Below, one piece after another: positions 17,268-25,588 of a stretch of DNA of 64,000 nt. A model generated the notes under the pieces. That model did not search any database. It was not told where the DNA came from and saw only the letters and a program-made list of their open reading frames with translations. The stretch spans positions 691,056-755,055 of the forward strand of contig NZ_KB895412.1 of assembly GCF_000374845.1 (NCBI RefSeq), in the 5' to 3' direction. Source of the stretch: Paenibacillus terrigena DSM 21567. Lineage in GTDB: Bacteria > Bacillota > Bacilli > Paenibacillales > Paenibacillaceae. Made by a program: the position numbers and the translations under genes. Position 1 is the stretch's first letter. The number at the start of each line of letters is the position of its first letter.

Positions 17268-18569
17268 ATGCAACTGAATCGCCATCCGCTCAAGACCTTA
17301 TCTCTTGGGTTTCAACATGTCTTAGCCATGTATGCTGGCGCCGTTATTGTACCGCTTATTGTAGCGGGAAATCTCGGGATGAGTCAAACAGAATTGACAT
17401 ATCTGGTCGGTATTGATCTATTAATGTGCGGTGTGGCGACATTACTGCAATTATGGAATAACCGGTTTTTCGGTATCGGATTGCCTGTCGTTCTGGGCTG
17501 TGCTTTCCAAGCGGTAGCACCCATGATTACGATAGGAAAAGTGTATGGCATTTCCGCAATCTATGGCGCTATTATCGCATCAGGCTTGTTCGTCGTGCTT
17601 CTCTCCGGCTTATTCGGCAAATTAATTCGATTTTTCCCGCCTGTCGTAACCGGTTCGGTCGTGACCACGATTGGAGTTACCTTGATTCCTGTTGCATTGA
17701 CTGATTTGGGCGGTGGACAAGGGGCGGAAGATTTCGGAAGTCCACAGAACTTAATACTCGGATTTGGCGTTCTCATCGTCATTATCCTCATCAATCGCTT
17801 CACCCGAGGATTTATGCGTGCGATCTCGATCTTACTTGGTTTGGTGCTGGGTACAATCGCTGCTGGCTTTATGGGCAAAGTTAATCTTCATCCGGTGCTC
17901 GAAGCAAGCTGGCTGCATCCGATCAAGCCGTTTTATTTCGGTAGACCGACATTCGAGCCGTCTGCTATTCTGACGATGATTATCGTCGCGATCGTAAGTA
18001 TTGCGGAGTCGACAGGGGTCTTTATGGCACTCGGCAAAATTATGGACCGTGAGATTACATCGAAGGATTTGGCGAAAGGGTACCGCGCAGAAGGTCTTGC
18101 GATCATGCTTGGCGGTATATTTAACGCTTTTCCTTATACGACTTATTCGCAGAATGTAGGTCTCATTCAGATGAGCCGCGTGAAGACACGAGATGTCATT
18201 GTGACGGCAGGGGGGATTCTCGTCCTACTCGGATTCGTACCGAAAATCGCCGCGATGACGACGATTGTCCCGACCTCCGTTCTAGGTGGCGCAATGATTG
18301 CGATGTTCGGAATGGTCGTGTCATCCGGGATTCGGATGCTCGGATCGTCGGTTGATCTGAACAATCATGAGAATTTGCTGATTATTGCTTGTTCGGTTGG
18401 GATGGGTCTTGGGGTTACGGTTGTGCCGAATCTGTTCCACGCGTTGCCGGGTGAATGGAAGATTCTAACGGAAAACGGTATCGTTGCAGGAAGTTTTACA
18501 GCGATCATTCTTAACATTCTATTTAATGTTCTGCGTCGGAGCAAACCGACAGATACGGAAGAAGTATAA
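17268..18569 (+). CDS. pbuX: PbuX, xanthine permease (NCS2 family)
   Basis: A 433-residue membrane permease that imports xanthine for the neighbouring Xpt. About 12-14 hydrophobic segments are present. NCS2 features include SLGFQHVLAMYAGAVIVPLIV at the start, the central FPPVVTGSVVTTIG and the SIAESTGVFMALGK segment. The frame also has an ATG at 17256 inside xpt, but AGAGG at 17251-17255 touches it; ATG at 17268 is better spaced. Only one base lies between the xpt stop codon and this start. A terminator follows. Confidence 0.93.
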   Translation: MQLNRHPLKTLSLGFQHVLAMYAGAVIVPLIVAGNLGMSQTELTYLVGIDLLMCGVATLLQLWNNRFFGIGLPVVLGCAFQAVAPMITIGKVYGISAIYGAIIASGLFVVLLSGLFGKLIRFFPPVVTGSVVTTIGVTLIPVALTDLGGGQGAEDFGSPQNLILGFGVLIVIILINRFTRGFMRAISILLGLVLGTIAAGFMGKVNLHPVLEASWLHPIKPFYFGRPTFEPSAILTMIIVAIVSIAESTGVFMALGKIMDREITSKDLAKGYRAEGLAIMLGGIFNAFPYTTYSQNVGLIQMSRVKTRDVIVTAGGILVLLGFVPKIAAMTTIVPTSVLGGAMIAMFGMVVSSGIRMLGSSVDLNNHENLLIIACSVGMGLGVTVVPNLFHALPGEWKILTENGIVAGSFTAIILNILFNVLRRSKPTDTEEV

Positions 18570-18573
18570 ACGC

Positions 18574-18609
18574 AACCCCTCTAAGCGGTAGACGCAAAGA
18601 GGGGTTTTT
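18574..18609 (+). terminator. Intrinsic terminator after pbuX
   Basis: AACCCCTCT and AGAGGGGTT form the stem and five T bases follow. Confidence 0.85.
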
Positions 18610-18865
18610 CATGCTTTTCTAAGTCTTTCCTGTATATCTGCAGTGTAGAGCCGATATTTTCATGCAACTGCAGAGCTAAGTTGTATAATTGCAGGATAGC
18701 GGGCGCAAAAAGCACGAATCAGCGCTTGAGAGTCTAAAAGTTACTGCAAATATACATCGTAGGTAGGAGTTACGGTCGAAATGTAATCCCTACAATGTAT
18801 CAAATCCATGATAGGAAGGGCAGTGGCATTATTAATTAAATAGATATGAGTGCGTACGAAGCATG
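18610..18865. other. Non-coding gap with repeated CTGCAG-type motifs and an inverted repeat
   Basis: No gene is evident. The first part carries short related motifs (ATCTGCAGTG, AACTGCAGAG, AATTGCAGGA). At 18752-18800, ATACATCGTAGG and a following AGTTAC are imperfectly mirrored by GTAAT...CCTACAATGTAT, giving a hairpin of roughly 20 bases per arm without a T tract. These resemble dispersed intergenic repeats, but copies elsewhere could not be checked. Confidence 0.4.
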
Positions 18866-19795
18866 CTAACCGTGCGCCGTCATCAATTGAAGCGCACCTG
18901 GCTGGATCTCAGCGGTAAGCGGCGTTACCGCGACTTGTTCACCGTCGCCGAAGCCGATGCGCTGCAGCTCGGATTGAATCTCAATCTTCGAGGCACGGAG
19001 CATTGTGACGAACGGGAGCTTCGTATGTCTACCGAAGAGAATAGTAGGGAATAGTCGCAACAGCTGCCATTTCGTGCAGCGATACACGACGCATACATCT
19101 AACAGGCCGTCGTCCGTACGAGCTTCCGGACAGATCCGCAATCCGCCGCCGTAGGAGGTCGTATTCGTGACCGCGACCAGCCAGGCTTCATTGAATATCT
19201 GTGCTGTGCCGTCGTCCAATAGCAGTTCAAGCCGTGCAGGTTGATAGTGGAACAACGTTTGCAGCACGCCGATAATATAAGCAAGCCGTCCGATGCCTAG
19301 GCGGTTGCACCAAGCTTTGTAGCCGCTCGCGTTCACCGCGTTCGCGACCTCCGCGTCGAAGCCGACCGCGAGCGCCGTCAGCGTGCGCTCGCCGCCGGCC
19401 GTGCCGATCAGGTCGATGCTGCGCATACGACCCGACAGAGCCACATCCAGCGCAGCCAGAGGCTTACGCGGGATGCCGAACCCCCGCGCGGTATCGTTCC
19501 CCGATCCCGCAGGGATGACCGCGAGCGGAATGCCGCTCGCGGAGAGCAGCGGCACGATACTATGGATCGTGCCATCACCGCCGAGCACCGCCACGAGCGT
19601 GGGCGGATGCTCTTCAATCGCATCGCGCACGCACTGCTGCGCCTGTGCCGCGCTAGAGGTGATGGCGTAGCGATAGGGGACGCCTCGCGCCTGTAGGACA
19701 GGCTCGATCTGGCCCCATACGCGTCCGCCTGCACCGTTGCCGGCTTGTTCATTGATGATGAAGAAATACAAGTAAAATCGCTCCCCAGTTGTCAT
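18866..19795 (-). CDS. Diacylglycerol kinase-family lipid kinase (DgkB/YegS-like)
   Basis: A 309-residue soluble lipid kinase-like protein. The catalytic-domain hallmark LGGDGTIHSIV near residue 70 and the glycine-rich PAGSGNDTARGFG loop near 95 are intact. The C-terminal beta-rich domain contains LRICPEARTDDGLLDV and GFGDGEQV. Relatives phosphorylate diacylglycerol to recycle it from lipoteichoic acid synthesis, or act on other lipids. The central part is rich in GC. It is a single gene with no obvious partners. Confidence 0.88.
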   Translation of the reverse strand: MTTGERFYLYFFIINEQAGNGAGGRVWGQIEPVLQARGVPYRYAITSSAAQAQQCVRDAIEEHPPTLVAVLGGDGTIHSIVPLLSASGIPLAVIPAGSGNDTARGFGIPRKPLAALDVALSGRMRSIDLIGTAGGERTLTALAVGFDAEVANAVNASGYKAWCNRLGIGRLAYIIGVLQTLFHYQPARLELLLDDGTAQIFNEAWLVAVTNTTSYGGGLRICPEARTDDGLLDVCVVYRCTKWQLLRLFPTILFGRHTKLPFVTMLRASKIEIQSELQRIGFGDGEQVAVTPLTAEIQPGALQLMTAHG

Positions 19796-19860
19796 GTCTT
19801 GAGATCATTATAGGAACAGACCTGGGTACGCGCAATCCTAAACTCTTATGAACGTTAGAA

Positions 19861-19890
19861 GGCCTCCCGTCCGAAGAGGGGAGGCGCTGC
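19861..19890 (-). terminator. Hairpin after the 92-residue protein gene
   Basis: GCCTCCC and GGGAGGC form the stem, downstream of the leftward gene at 19905-20183. The T run is weak, so termination is less certain. Confidence 0.5.
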
Positions 19891-19904
19891 TGCTAATCGT
19901 GAAT

Positions 19905-20183
19905 TTATTTATCCGATTGATCTTGATGGAGCCTTGGATGAACTTGTTTCTTTTGGTTTTCGATTTCATCTTTTTTGGGTACCAGCCGCGGGTCCGTCTT
20001 ACCTTCGTGGTGGTTACCGAACATATACTCTTTGAGTTCCCATTCGGTTGTTCCGAGAACGAGATTAGCCGGGAAAGTCTGTCCGCGATGGAGATGCTCT
20101 TCTTGTCCTAATTCATTCGTATAGATGCCGTCAACTTCAACCCGTTCGTGCGTGACGGGATTCATGTCTTTCTCCTTGCCCAT
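19905..20183 (-). CDS. Conserved-looking small hydrophilic protein
   Basis: A 92-residue protein of unknown function. It has the pattern DGIYTNELGQEEHLHRGQTF followed by P and a Trp-containing stretch (TTEWELKEY), loosely similar in layout to YjzC-type small proteins of Bacillus, but this is a weak resemblance. The C-terminus is rich in Lys, Asp and Gln. There is no membrane segment or signal peptide. AAAGGGG nine bases before the ATG supports it as a real gene. It lies 90 bases after the zinc-ribbon protein gene on the same strand. Confidence 0.7.
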   Translation of the reverse strand: MGKEKDMNPVTHERVEVDGIYTNELGQEEHLHRGQTFPANLVLGTTEWELKEYMFGNHHEGKTDPRLVPKKDEIENQKKQVHPRLHQDQSDK

Positions 20184-20273
20184 GCAATCTAGCCCCTTTC
20201 AATCAAAGGTAATCTTACTGAACTCATTACCCTTAACTTCCCCAGCCAATCGCAGAGCTATGCATCAGGTACC

Positions 20274-20615
20274 TTATAACAATCGTAATCCGCAGGAAGG
20301 ACAATCGATATGCCGATCCGTCACCAAGGAATGGCAAGCGGGGCATGTATCCTCGAACGGTCCGAGCTCCTTGGCCACCCGTTCAGCTTCGCGTGACCGA
20401 GCTTCTTCCTCTACCTTCTGCTTGTCCGAAGCTTGTGGGCTGCCACCGAATAGGGCTTCCACATACTTCTTTATTTCTGAATGTTTGTCTGAGTCGTCCG
20501 TCGTCGCTTTAATAATAATAAAAAAAATGATGAGGATGATAACAACAACCGCGATGGACAGTGTTGTGCCGATCCAGTTCACTGTATCGCTGTAGTGCGG
20601 CGCTTGCTCAGACAT
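20274..20615 (-). CDS. Single-pass membrane protein with C-terminal zinc ribbon
   Basis: The 113-residue protein has one membrane segment near residues 15-36 (GTTLSIAVVVIILIIFFIII), a charged helical middle (KQKVEEEARSREAERVAKEL) and a C-terminal zinc ribbon CPACHSLV...DCPSCG. I do not recognise a family. Its start is three bases after the end of the MFS gene, so the two are co-transcribed. It adds to several envelope-linked zinc-ribbon proteins in this part of the window. Confidence 0.75.
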   Translation of the reverse strand: MSEQAPHYSDTVNWIGTTLSIAVVVIILIIFFIIIKATTDDSDKHSEIKKYVEALFGGSPQASDKQKVEEEARSREAERVAKELGPFEDTCPACHSLVTDRHIDCPSCGLRLL

Positions 20616-20618
20616 CGG

Positions 20619-21806
20619 TTACTTCCTCCTTGTAGGTTGGTGTGCAAGTAATCGAAATGGAAAGAATACGTAGAACAGGGCAATGAGCCCGAAAAGAATG
20701 GAACTAATGAGAACGACCTTCTGTGTACTCATAACGGAAGCGAGATAACCACCAAGCACCGGACCAATCATGACGCCTATGCCTTCGACCGTCGAGAATA
20801 TCCCCCAACCGAGTCCTTGCTGCGCCGGTGGTACATATTGTGCCAGCAGCGCATTCCATGCAGGAAGCACGGCAGCGTAAGAGATGCCGAGTACAATGGC
20901 CCATACGTAAGCCATGCCAAGGCTAGGACCTTGAGAGATGGAGAAGAGGGCAAAGGCGAAGATCAAGAACCCCAGCACGAGGAACCATTTCTTGCCGAAC
21001 CGATCGGACAATCGTCCCATTGGAATCAATCCGATAACGGTACAAGCTCCACCGAAGAGCAGGAGCAGCGTATATTCCGTATTCGTGAGATGCAGCGATT
21101 CTTCTGCGAAGCTCGGCAGGATCGGCACGATCATACTCGCCCCGGTCGTCTGCAGAATCATCCCTGGCAAGAGCGGCTTCATAGCCCGAAGTCGATCCTT
21201 AAGAATCATAAGCTGCTCACGGAACGGGATGGCCCTGACTTGATTGACTTTCTTATTCGTCATGAACAAGGATAGAATCCATGCCAAGATGGAGAGCGCG
21301 ACGAGAATCCAATAAGTAAGGATGGGATGGTGTTCGATAACAAGATTGCAGACAACAGGCCCAAGACCCATGCCGACAAGCCAGATCGTATAGAGAAAAC
21401 CCATTTGCGTGGCGCGGTTCTCTTCCGTCACTTTGGTAAGACAGACAATCCAGATGGGAGAGATGCCGATACCATAAAGAGCTGAAGCTAGAACGAAAAC
21501 CCATGCCGTATGGGCATATTGGAATAGAAACATCCCAGCACATGTGATTAGCAAGCCGGTATGAACAATGAAGCGGATCGAGAATCGATCGAGCAAATAA
21601 CCGATCACAGATTTGAGTACCGTATCCGTCAAATAATGGGCAGTCACAGCGACGCCGATCATTGCAACAGGGATGAAGAGAATATTTTTACCGTAAATCG
21701 GAATGAAACTGATGAGTGCCGCACCGCGAACGAACTCAACAAGGAATAGAATGGTGGCGAGCAGCCACATTTCAAGTCCCATGGACAATGTATTCTTTTT
21801 CAGCAT
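20619..21806 (-). CDS. MFS transporter
   Basis: A 395-residue major facilitator superfamily protein with twelve hydrophobic segments. The loop between TM2 and TM3 reads GYLLDRFSIRF, and the matching half-repeat motif GRLSDRFGKKW is in the second half, as expected for drug:H+ antiporter-like carriers. Efflux of a drug or metabolite is likely; the substrate is unknown. It heads an operon with the zinc-ribbon protein gene and is divergent from an ABC transporter operon across 233 bases. Confidence 0.85.
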   Translation of the reverse strand: MLKKNTLSMGLEMWLLATILFLVEFVRGAALISFIPIYGKNILFIPVAMIGVAVTAHYLTDTVLKSVIGYLLDRFSIRFIVHTGLLITCAGMFLFQYAHTAWVFVLASALYGIGISPIWIVCLTKVTEENRATQMGFLYTIWLVGMGLGPVVCNLVIEHHPILTYWILVALSILAWILSLFMTNKKVNQVRAIPFREQLMILKDRLRAMKPLLPGMILQTTGASMIVPILPSFAEESLHLTNTEYTLLLLFGGACTVIGLIPMGRLSDRFGKKWFLVLGFLIFAFALFSISQGPSLGMAYVWAIVLGISYAAVLPAWNALLAQYVPPAQQGLGWGIFSTVEGIGVMIGPVLGGYLASVMSTQKVVLISSILFGLIALFYVFFPFRLLAHQPTRRK

Positions 21807-22039
21807 AACAACGTATAATCTCCTTTAAATGATGCAGCTCATGGCAGCGATATCCAATAATTTTAATATACACGATGGGCGTTCAAATGAAAAATAATCA
21901 ATCATTACAGAAATGTAAGGTTACCATCCTTTTCTGAAAGGTAAATCAGTGTTTCAGATCGAATAGAAGCTTTATACTTGGAAATAAGTGAAATGCATGG
22001 TTCATGCAAGGTAAATTGACTAAAGCGAGGTCGACGAAC

Positions 22040-22960
22040 ATGTCTAATGATAATATTGTGGTTCAGCTCGAACATGTAAGCAAAGTAATTGGCGGAAAGA
22101 CAATCATTAACGATTTATCCTTTTCCGTTGAGCGCGGCGAAGTATACGGATTTCTAGGCCCGAACGGTTCCGGTAAAACAACAACGATCCGCATGATGCT
22201 CGGACTCATCTCGATGACGAAGGGTGAAATCTACATTGAGGGTCATAGTGTACGTAAAGAACGATCGAAGGCCGTGTCCTATGTTGGCGCAATTGTAGAG
22301 AATCCTGAGATGTACAAATATATGACGGGGTATAAAAATTTGATCCATTTTGCCCGGATGAGCGCAACGCCGGTAAGCAAAGAGCGGATTCAAGAAATAG
22401 TGAAGCTCGTCGATCTGGAGAAGGCGATTCATCAGAAAGTGAAAACTTATTCCCTTGGGATGCGGCAGCGTCTAGGGATTGCGCAGGCACTCCTGCACGA
22501 GCCATCGATTCTCGTCTTGGATGAACCGACGAACGGACTTGATCCAGCAGGGATACATGAATTGCGCGATTACTTGCGTAAGCTAGCTTCCGAAGAGAAC
22601 ATTGCCGTCGTGGTCTCCAGTCACTTGTTATCCGAGATCGAGTTGATGTGTGACCGTGTCGTCATTATCCAGAATGGTCAGTATGTTGATGAGCGTACGA
22701 TTAAAGGCGTTGATTTAACACATCAAAAGCAGCCGGTTGCGATTGAAGTGGATGACCGCGTGCTTGCGAAGCAGCTCCTTGAACCTTACGACATTATTAA
22801 TATCGAACAGAATATTGTTGTCGTTAATTTGGAGAAGGGTCAGATTCCTGATGTTATCGCACAACTTGCGCAGCATCATGTACGGATCTATCAGGTGGCG
22901 ACGCAGAAAGAATCGCTCGAAGATATGTTCTTGTCGTTGACCAAAGGGGGAGAACGTTAA
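22040..22960 (+). CDS. ABC transporter ATP-binding protein (BcrA-like)
   Basis: The nucleotide-binding subunit of an ABC-2 type exporter. Walker A is GPNGSGKTTT, the signature is YSLGMRQRLGIAQAL, Walker B is ILVLDEPTNGLDP and the switch His is in VVSSHLLSEIE. From the ATG at 22040 (GCGAGG nine bases upstream) the protein has 306 residues; an upstream start at 22004 lacks a site. The next gene overlaps its stop by one base. BcrA-type pairs export bacitracin-like peptides or similar compounds; the substrate here is unknown. Confidence 0.88.
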   Translation: MSNDNIVVQLEHVSKVIGGKTIINDLSFSVERGEVYGFLGPNGSGKTTTIRMMLGLISMTKGEIYIEGHSVRKERSKAVSYVGAIVENPEMYKYMTGYKNLIHFARMSATPVSKERIQEIVKLVDLEKAIHQKVKTYSLGMRQRLGIAQALLHEPSILVLDEPTNGLDPAGIHELRDYLRKLASEENIAVVVSSHLLSEIELMCDRVVIIQNGQYVDERTIKGVDLTHQKQPVAIEVDDRVLAKQLLEPYDIINIEQNIVVVNLEKGQIPDVIAQLAQHHVRIYQVATQKESLEDMFLSLTKGGER

Positions 22961-23706
22961 TGTTTATGAAGTTATTTCAGAATGAATGGATGAAGATGAA
23001 CAGCAAGAGACAAGGGTTGTACTTCAACCTGTTCATCATCGCGTTGATGGGCGGAATTGGGCTGGTCATTAAGCTCTTCGTTAAAGGTGCTTCGGAAGAG
23101 ATGGATGCTTACATGTTCTTGTCCTTACTGTCCCAAATGATGCCGATGATCATTATGCTGTTCGGGGTTGTCATCGGGGCGCAGATTGTTACGGATGAAT
23201 TCAAGGATGGTACGATTAAGCAGCTATTGATCCGTCCAGCGAGTCGAGCTTCTGTGCTCATGTCCAAATATGTTGCAGCGATCGGGATGTTCTTATTGAC
23301 TTATGTCGTGATGATCGTTGCAGGATTTGCGATTGGTGCCGTACTTTTTGGTGTAGGCGAAGGTTCCATTGTTGATCAGATTGTCTCCGTATCGTATGGC
23401 ATACCTTTCTCGATTTTCTTGCTCACGGTATCCTTTGCAGCCGGCGTATTTACGACAAGCCTTGGATTATCCATCGGAATCGGACTCTTCATCAATATCT
23501 TCAGCAGCATGTTCGGCTTAATGGCAGGTACGAAGGAATGGTCCAAATATGTCGTGTTGAAGTATACAAGTCTTGCGCCTTATGCCAAAGGAGCCGTGGA
23601 TTCATTAGGCGTGAATATGTGGTTTGCTCTGACAATACTCATTCTCTCGATTGCACTATTCGCAATTTTGAGCATCGTTCGATTCAAAACAAGAGAAATT
23701 AATTAA
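22960..23706 (+). CDS. ABC-2 type transporter permease
   Basis: A 248-residue membrane protein with six hydrophobic segments and the ABC-2 family hallmark VTDEFKDGTIKQLLIRPASRA in the first cytoplasmic loop. It starts in the TAATG overlap with its ATPase gene, with GGGGGAG upstream. The pair forms a complete exporter of the BcrAB or lantibiotic-immunity type. No histidine kinase or peptide biosynthesis gene is nearby. A terminator follows at 23722. Confidence 0.87.
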   Translation: MFMKLFQNEWMKMNSKRQGLYFNLFIIALMGGIGLVIKLFVKGASEEMDAYMFLSLLSQMMPMIIMLFGVVIGAQIVTDEFKDGTIKQLLIRPASRASVLMSKYVAAIGMFLLTYVVMIVAGFAIGAVLFGVGEGSIVDQIVSVSYGIPFSIFLLTVSFAAGVFTTSLGLSIGIGLFINIFSSMFGLMAGTKEWSKYVVLKYTSLAPYAKGAVDSLGVNMWFALTILILSIALFAILSIVRFKTREIN

Positions 23707-23721
23707 TTAATATTAAATTTA

Positions 23722-23765
23722 GAATCGCTGTCCGTCCTTATGGGACGAGGGCAGCGGTTCTTTTT
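23722..23765 (+). terminator. Intrinsic terminator after the ABC permease gene
   Basis: CGCTG-CCGTCC pairs with GGACG-GCAGCG around a TTAT loop, followed by six T bases. Confidence 0.82.
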
Positions 23766-23801
23766 GCGCTTCCCTCAATAAATGGAATTTTTATAATCCA
23801 C

Positions 23802-23829
23802 TGTAAACTTGGCATGGTTATGATATAAT
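23802..23829 (+). promoter_or_regulatory. Promoter of the 59-residue protein gene
   Basis: TGTAAA (23802-23807), a 16-base spacer and the extended -10 TGA-TATAAT (23821-23829). The leader would be about 100 bases long and holds an unused AGGAGGG at 23838-23844. Confidence 0.6.
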
Positions 23830-23939
23830 ATTCTTTAGGAGGGTTTTTCCAATAAAAAACGTAATATGTGGAAATGGTGAATCTTTTCCGCGTTCTCTAA
23901 AACGGAGCATGTCTACAAAGCTTTGGGAGGGAATTTTTC

Positions 23940-24119
23940 ATGGCAACGAAGGGACACAATGAAGTAAGGGAAAGTATTAAAGAAATGGCACGTATTTTCC
24001 GACCTAAAGATCCTCGTAAGTTTGTGAAAGAATATATCCGAAAGTACCATATTATGGGAGGCTATGAAGAAGAGCTGACCACGATTGTTGAACATGAATT
24101 GGTAAAACTACAGTCTTAA
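23940..24119 (+). CDS. Small conserved-type protein of unknown function (59 aa)
   Basis: ATG at 23940 opens a 59-residue frame, with GGGAGGG eight bases upstream. The product starts MATKGHNEVRESIKEMARIF and has the middle RPKDPRKFVKEYIRKYHIMG, then a Glu-rich helix ending in VKLQS. It is basic in the middle and acidic at the end, probably all helical, with no membrane segment. It has its own extended -10 promoter and its own terminator, which strongly supports a real gene. I do not recognise a function. Confidence 0.75.
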   Translation: MATKGHNEVRESIKEMARIFRPKDPRKFVKEYIRKYHIMGGYEEELTTIVEHELVKLQS

Positions 24120-24129
24120 TCAAATACAG

Positions 24130-24172
24130 ACCGCCTACGCGAATGAAAACATTCGTACAGGCGGTTTTTTTT
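24130..24172 (+). terminator. Intrinsic terminator after the 59-residue protein gene
   Basis: ACCGCCT-CGAATG pairs with CATTCG-AGGCGGT, followed by eight T bases. Confidence 0.9.
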
Positions 24173-24539
24173 GTGAAATTTGCATATACCTATATAATGT
24201 AAAATTCGATTTCAGGTTTTCGCGAAGTGTGTCGATAAAGTGTTGTGATGTGGTGGATTACGGAAGAATTTGGAGTCAAAACGGAGGGGTCTAGGTGTTG
24301 TGAAAGCGGAACGAAAATATATTGAAAGCGCATACAAATCGCGTAGTGGTGCGACTTTTCTGACTTTTAGAACAATTTGTGAACTGGTGTATAAACATTG
24401 ACAAAAATTCCCCCGGAAATTATAGTTAATTACGTGATACTGTTAATTGACAAGCGATTAGCATCCGTGTTAAAGCACGTAGATTGCTTATTTTGGGGAA
24501 CGTCGCAATCTATGAAAATGTAAAAAGTGGGGTTGATCA
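24173..24539 (+). other. Long leader/promoter region of the caa3 oxidase operon
   Basis: No gene is seen. Besides the promoter at 24398-24426, a second TTGACA occurs at 24447-24452 with a poor -10. A hairpin with 8-base arms, TAGATTGC at 24480-24487 and GCAATCTA at 24505-24512, lies just before ctaC and may be a protein-binding or RNA-stability element. Confidence 0.4.
24398..24426 (+). promoter_or_regulatory. Sigma-A type promoter of the cta operon
   Basis: TTGACA at 24398-24403, a 17-base spacer and TATAGT at 24421-24426. It lies about 110 bases before the ctaC start. Confidence 0.75.
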
Positions 24540-25574
24540 ATGATGAATCGGTGGCATGCAGTAAAGCGGCTCCTTCCAATTTTGGCAGGTTTGACGCTTT
24601 TACTTTCGGCTTGCGGCCGTGCGGATCTGTCTACGTTACAGCCGCAAGGACCTATTGCAGAGAAGCAATATGATTTAATGAAATTATCAATTGGTATGAT
24701 GACCGTCGTAGTCGTGATCGTGTTCTTGATCTTAGCCTACGTGCTCATTCGCTTCCGTAGACGCCCAGGGCAGACGGAAATACCGAAACAAGTCGAAGGC
24801 AGTCACAAATTGGAGATCATTTGGACCGTAATTCCGATCATCCTATTGGTGATTCTTGTTGTGCCTACCGTCAAGTACGTGTTTGAGTTTGCACAGGATT
24901 ACACGAAGGATAAGAATGCGATTCAGGTGAAGGTCACCTCGCACCAATATTGGTGGGAATTTGACTATCCTCAGCTCGGAATTAAGACCGGTCAAGAACT
25001 TGTGATTCCGACGACGAAGAAAATTTCTCTTCAATTAAACACGGTTGACGTGCTTCACTCATTCTGGGTTCCATCTTTGTTCGGTAAGATCGATACCAAC
25101 CCTGAAGGTAATACGAATAAAATGTACTTTGAAGCGCCAAAAGCTGGCGTTTACCGTGGGAAATGCGCGGAGTTATGCGGTCAGTCTCATGCCTTGATGG
25201 ATTTTAAAGTCAAAGCAGTAGATGAAGCGAAATTCGATGCATGGGTTCAAGAAATGAAGGCTCCAGCTGTATTGCCTCAAGATCCTGCGCTCGCAGCAAC
25301 ATTCGAGAAGAAATGTCTTTCTTGCCATGCTGTAGGGGATAAAGGCGGCACACTTGGTCCGAACTTAACAGGCATTGGTAATAAACAAGCGGTTGCTGGT
25401 GTATTACTGAATGATGAGGCGCCTGTTGAAGAGAACTTGAAGACATGGATTAAAGATCCAGTGAAAGTAAAACCAGGCTCCAAAATGCCTAAAGTTACTT
25501 TGACACCAGAAGAATTGGATGGCATTTCGAAGTATCTTGCGAATTATAAATTACAATATGACAACGGGAAGTAA
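24540..25574 (+). CDS. ctaC: CtaC, caa3 cytochrome c oxidase subunit II
   Basis: Subunit II accepts electrons and passes them to the CuA centre. It is a lipoprotein with LSACG lipobox near residue 25. Two membrane segments follow (about 44-66 and 89-110), then the cupredoxin domain with the CuA site CAELCGQSHALM. Unlike quinol oxidases, it has a fused C-terminal cytochrome c domain with the heme site KKCLSCH and a Met ligand region (GSKMPKV), which defines the caa3 type. The 344 residues are complete. It is the first gene of ctaCDEFG. Confidence 0.96.
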   Translation: MMNRWHAVKRLLPILAGLTLLLSACGRADLSTLQPQGPIAEKQYDLMKLSIGMMTVVVVIVFLILAYVLIRFRRRPGQTEIPKQVEGSHKLEIIWTVIPIILLVILVVPTVKYVFEFAQDYTKDKNAIQVKVTSHQYWWEFDYPQLGIKTGQELVIPTTKKISLQLNTVDVLHSFWVPSLFGKIDTNPEGNTNKMYFEAPKAGVYRGKCAELCGQSHALMDFKVKAVDEAKFDAWVQEMKAPAVLPQDPALAATFEKKCLSCHAVGDKGGTLGPNLTGIGNKQAVAGVLLNDEAPVEENLKTWIKDPVKVKPGSKMPKVTLTPEELDGISKYLANYKLQYDNGK

Positions 25575-25588
25575 GGGAGGCAATAACC

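Noticed and set aside
23866-23880. A tiny frame encoding Met-Trp-Lys-Trp in the leader of the 59-residue gene, reminiscent of an attenuation peptide
   Set aside because: The nearest Shine-Dalgarno sequence is about 21 bases upstream, too far away, and no tryptophan gene or alternative hairpin pair is present.
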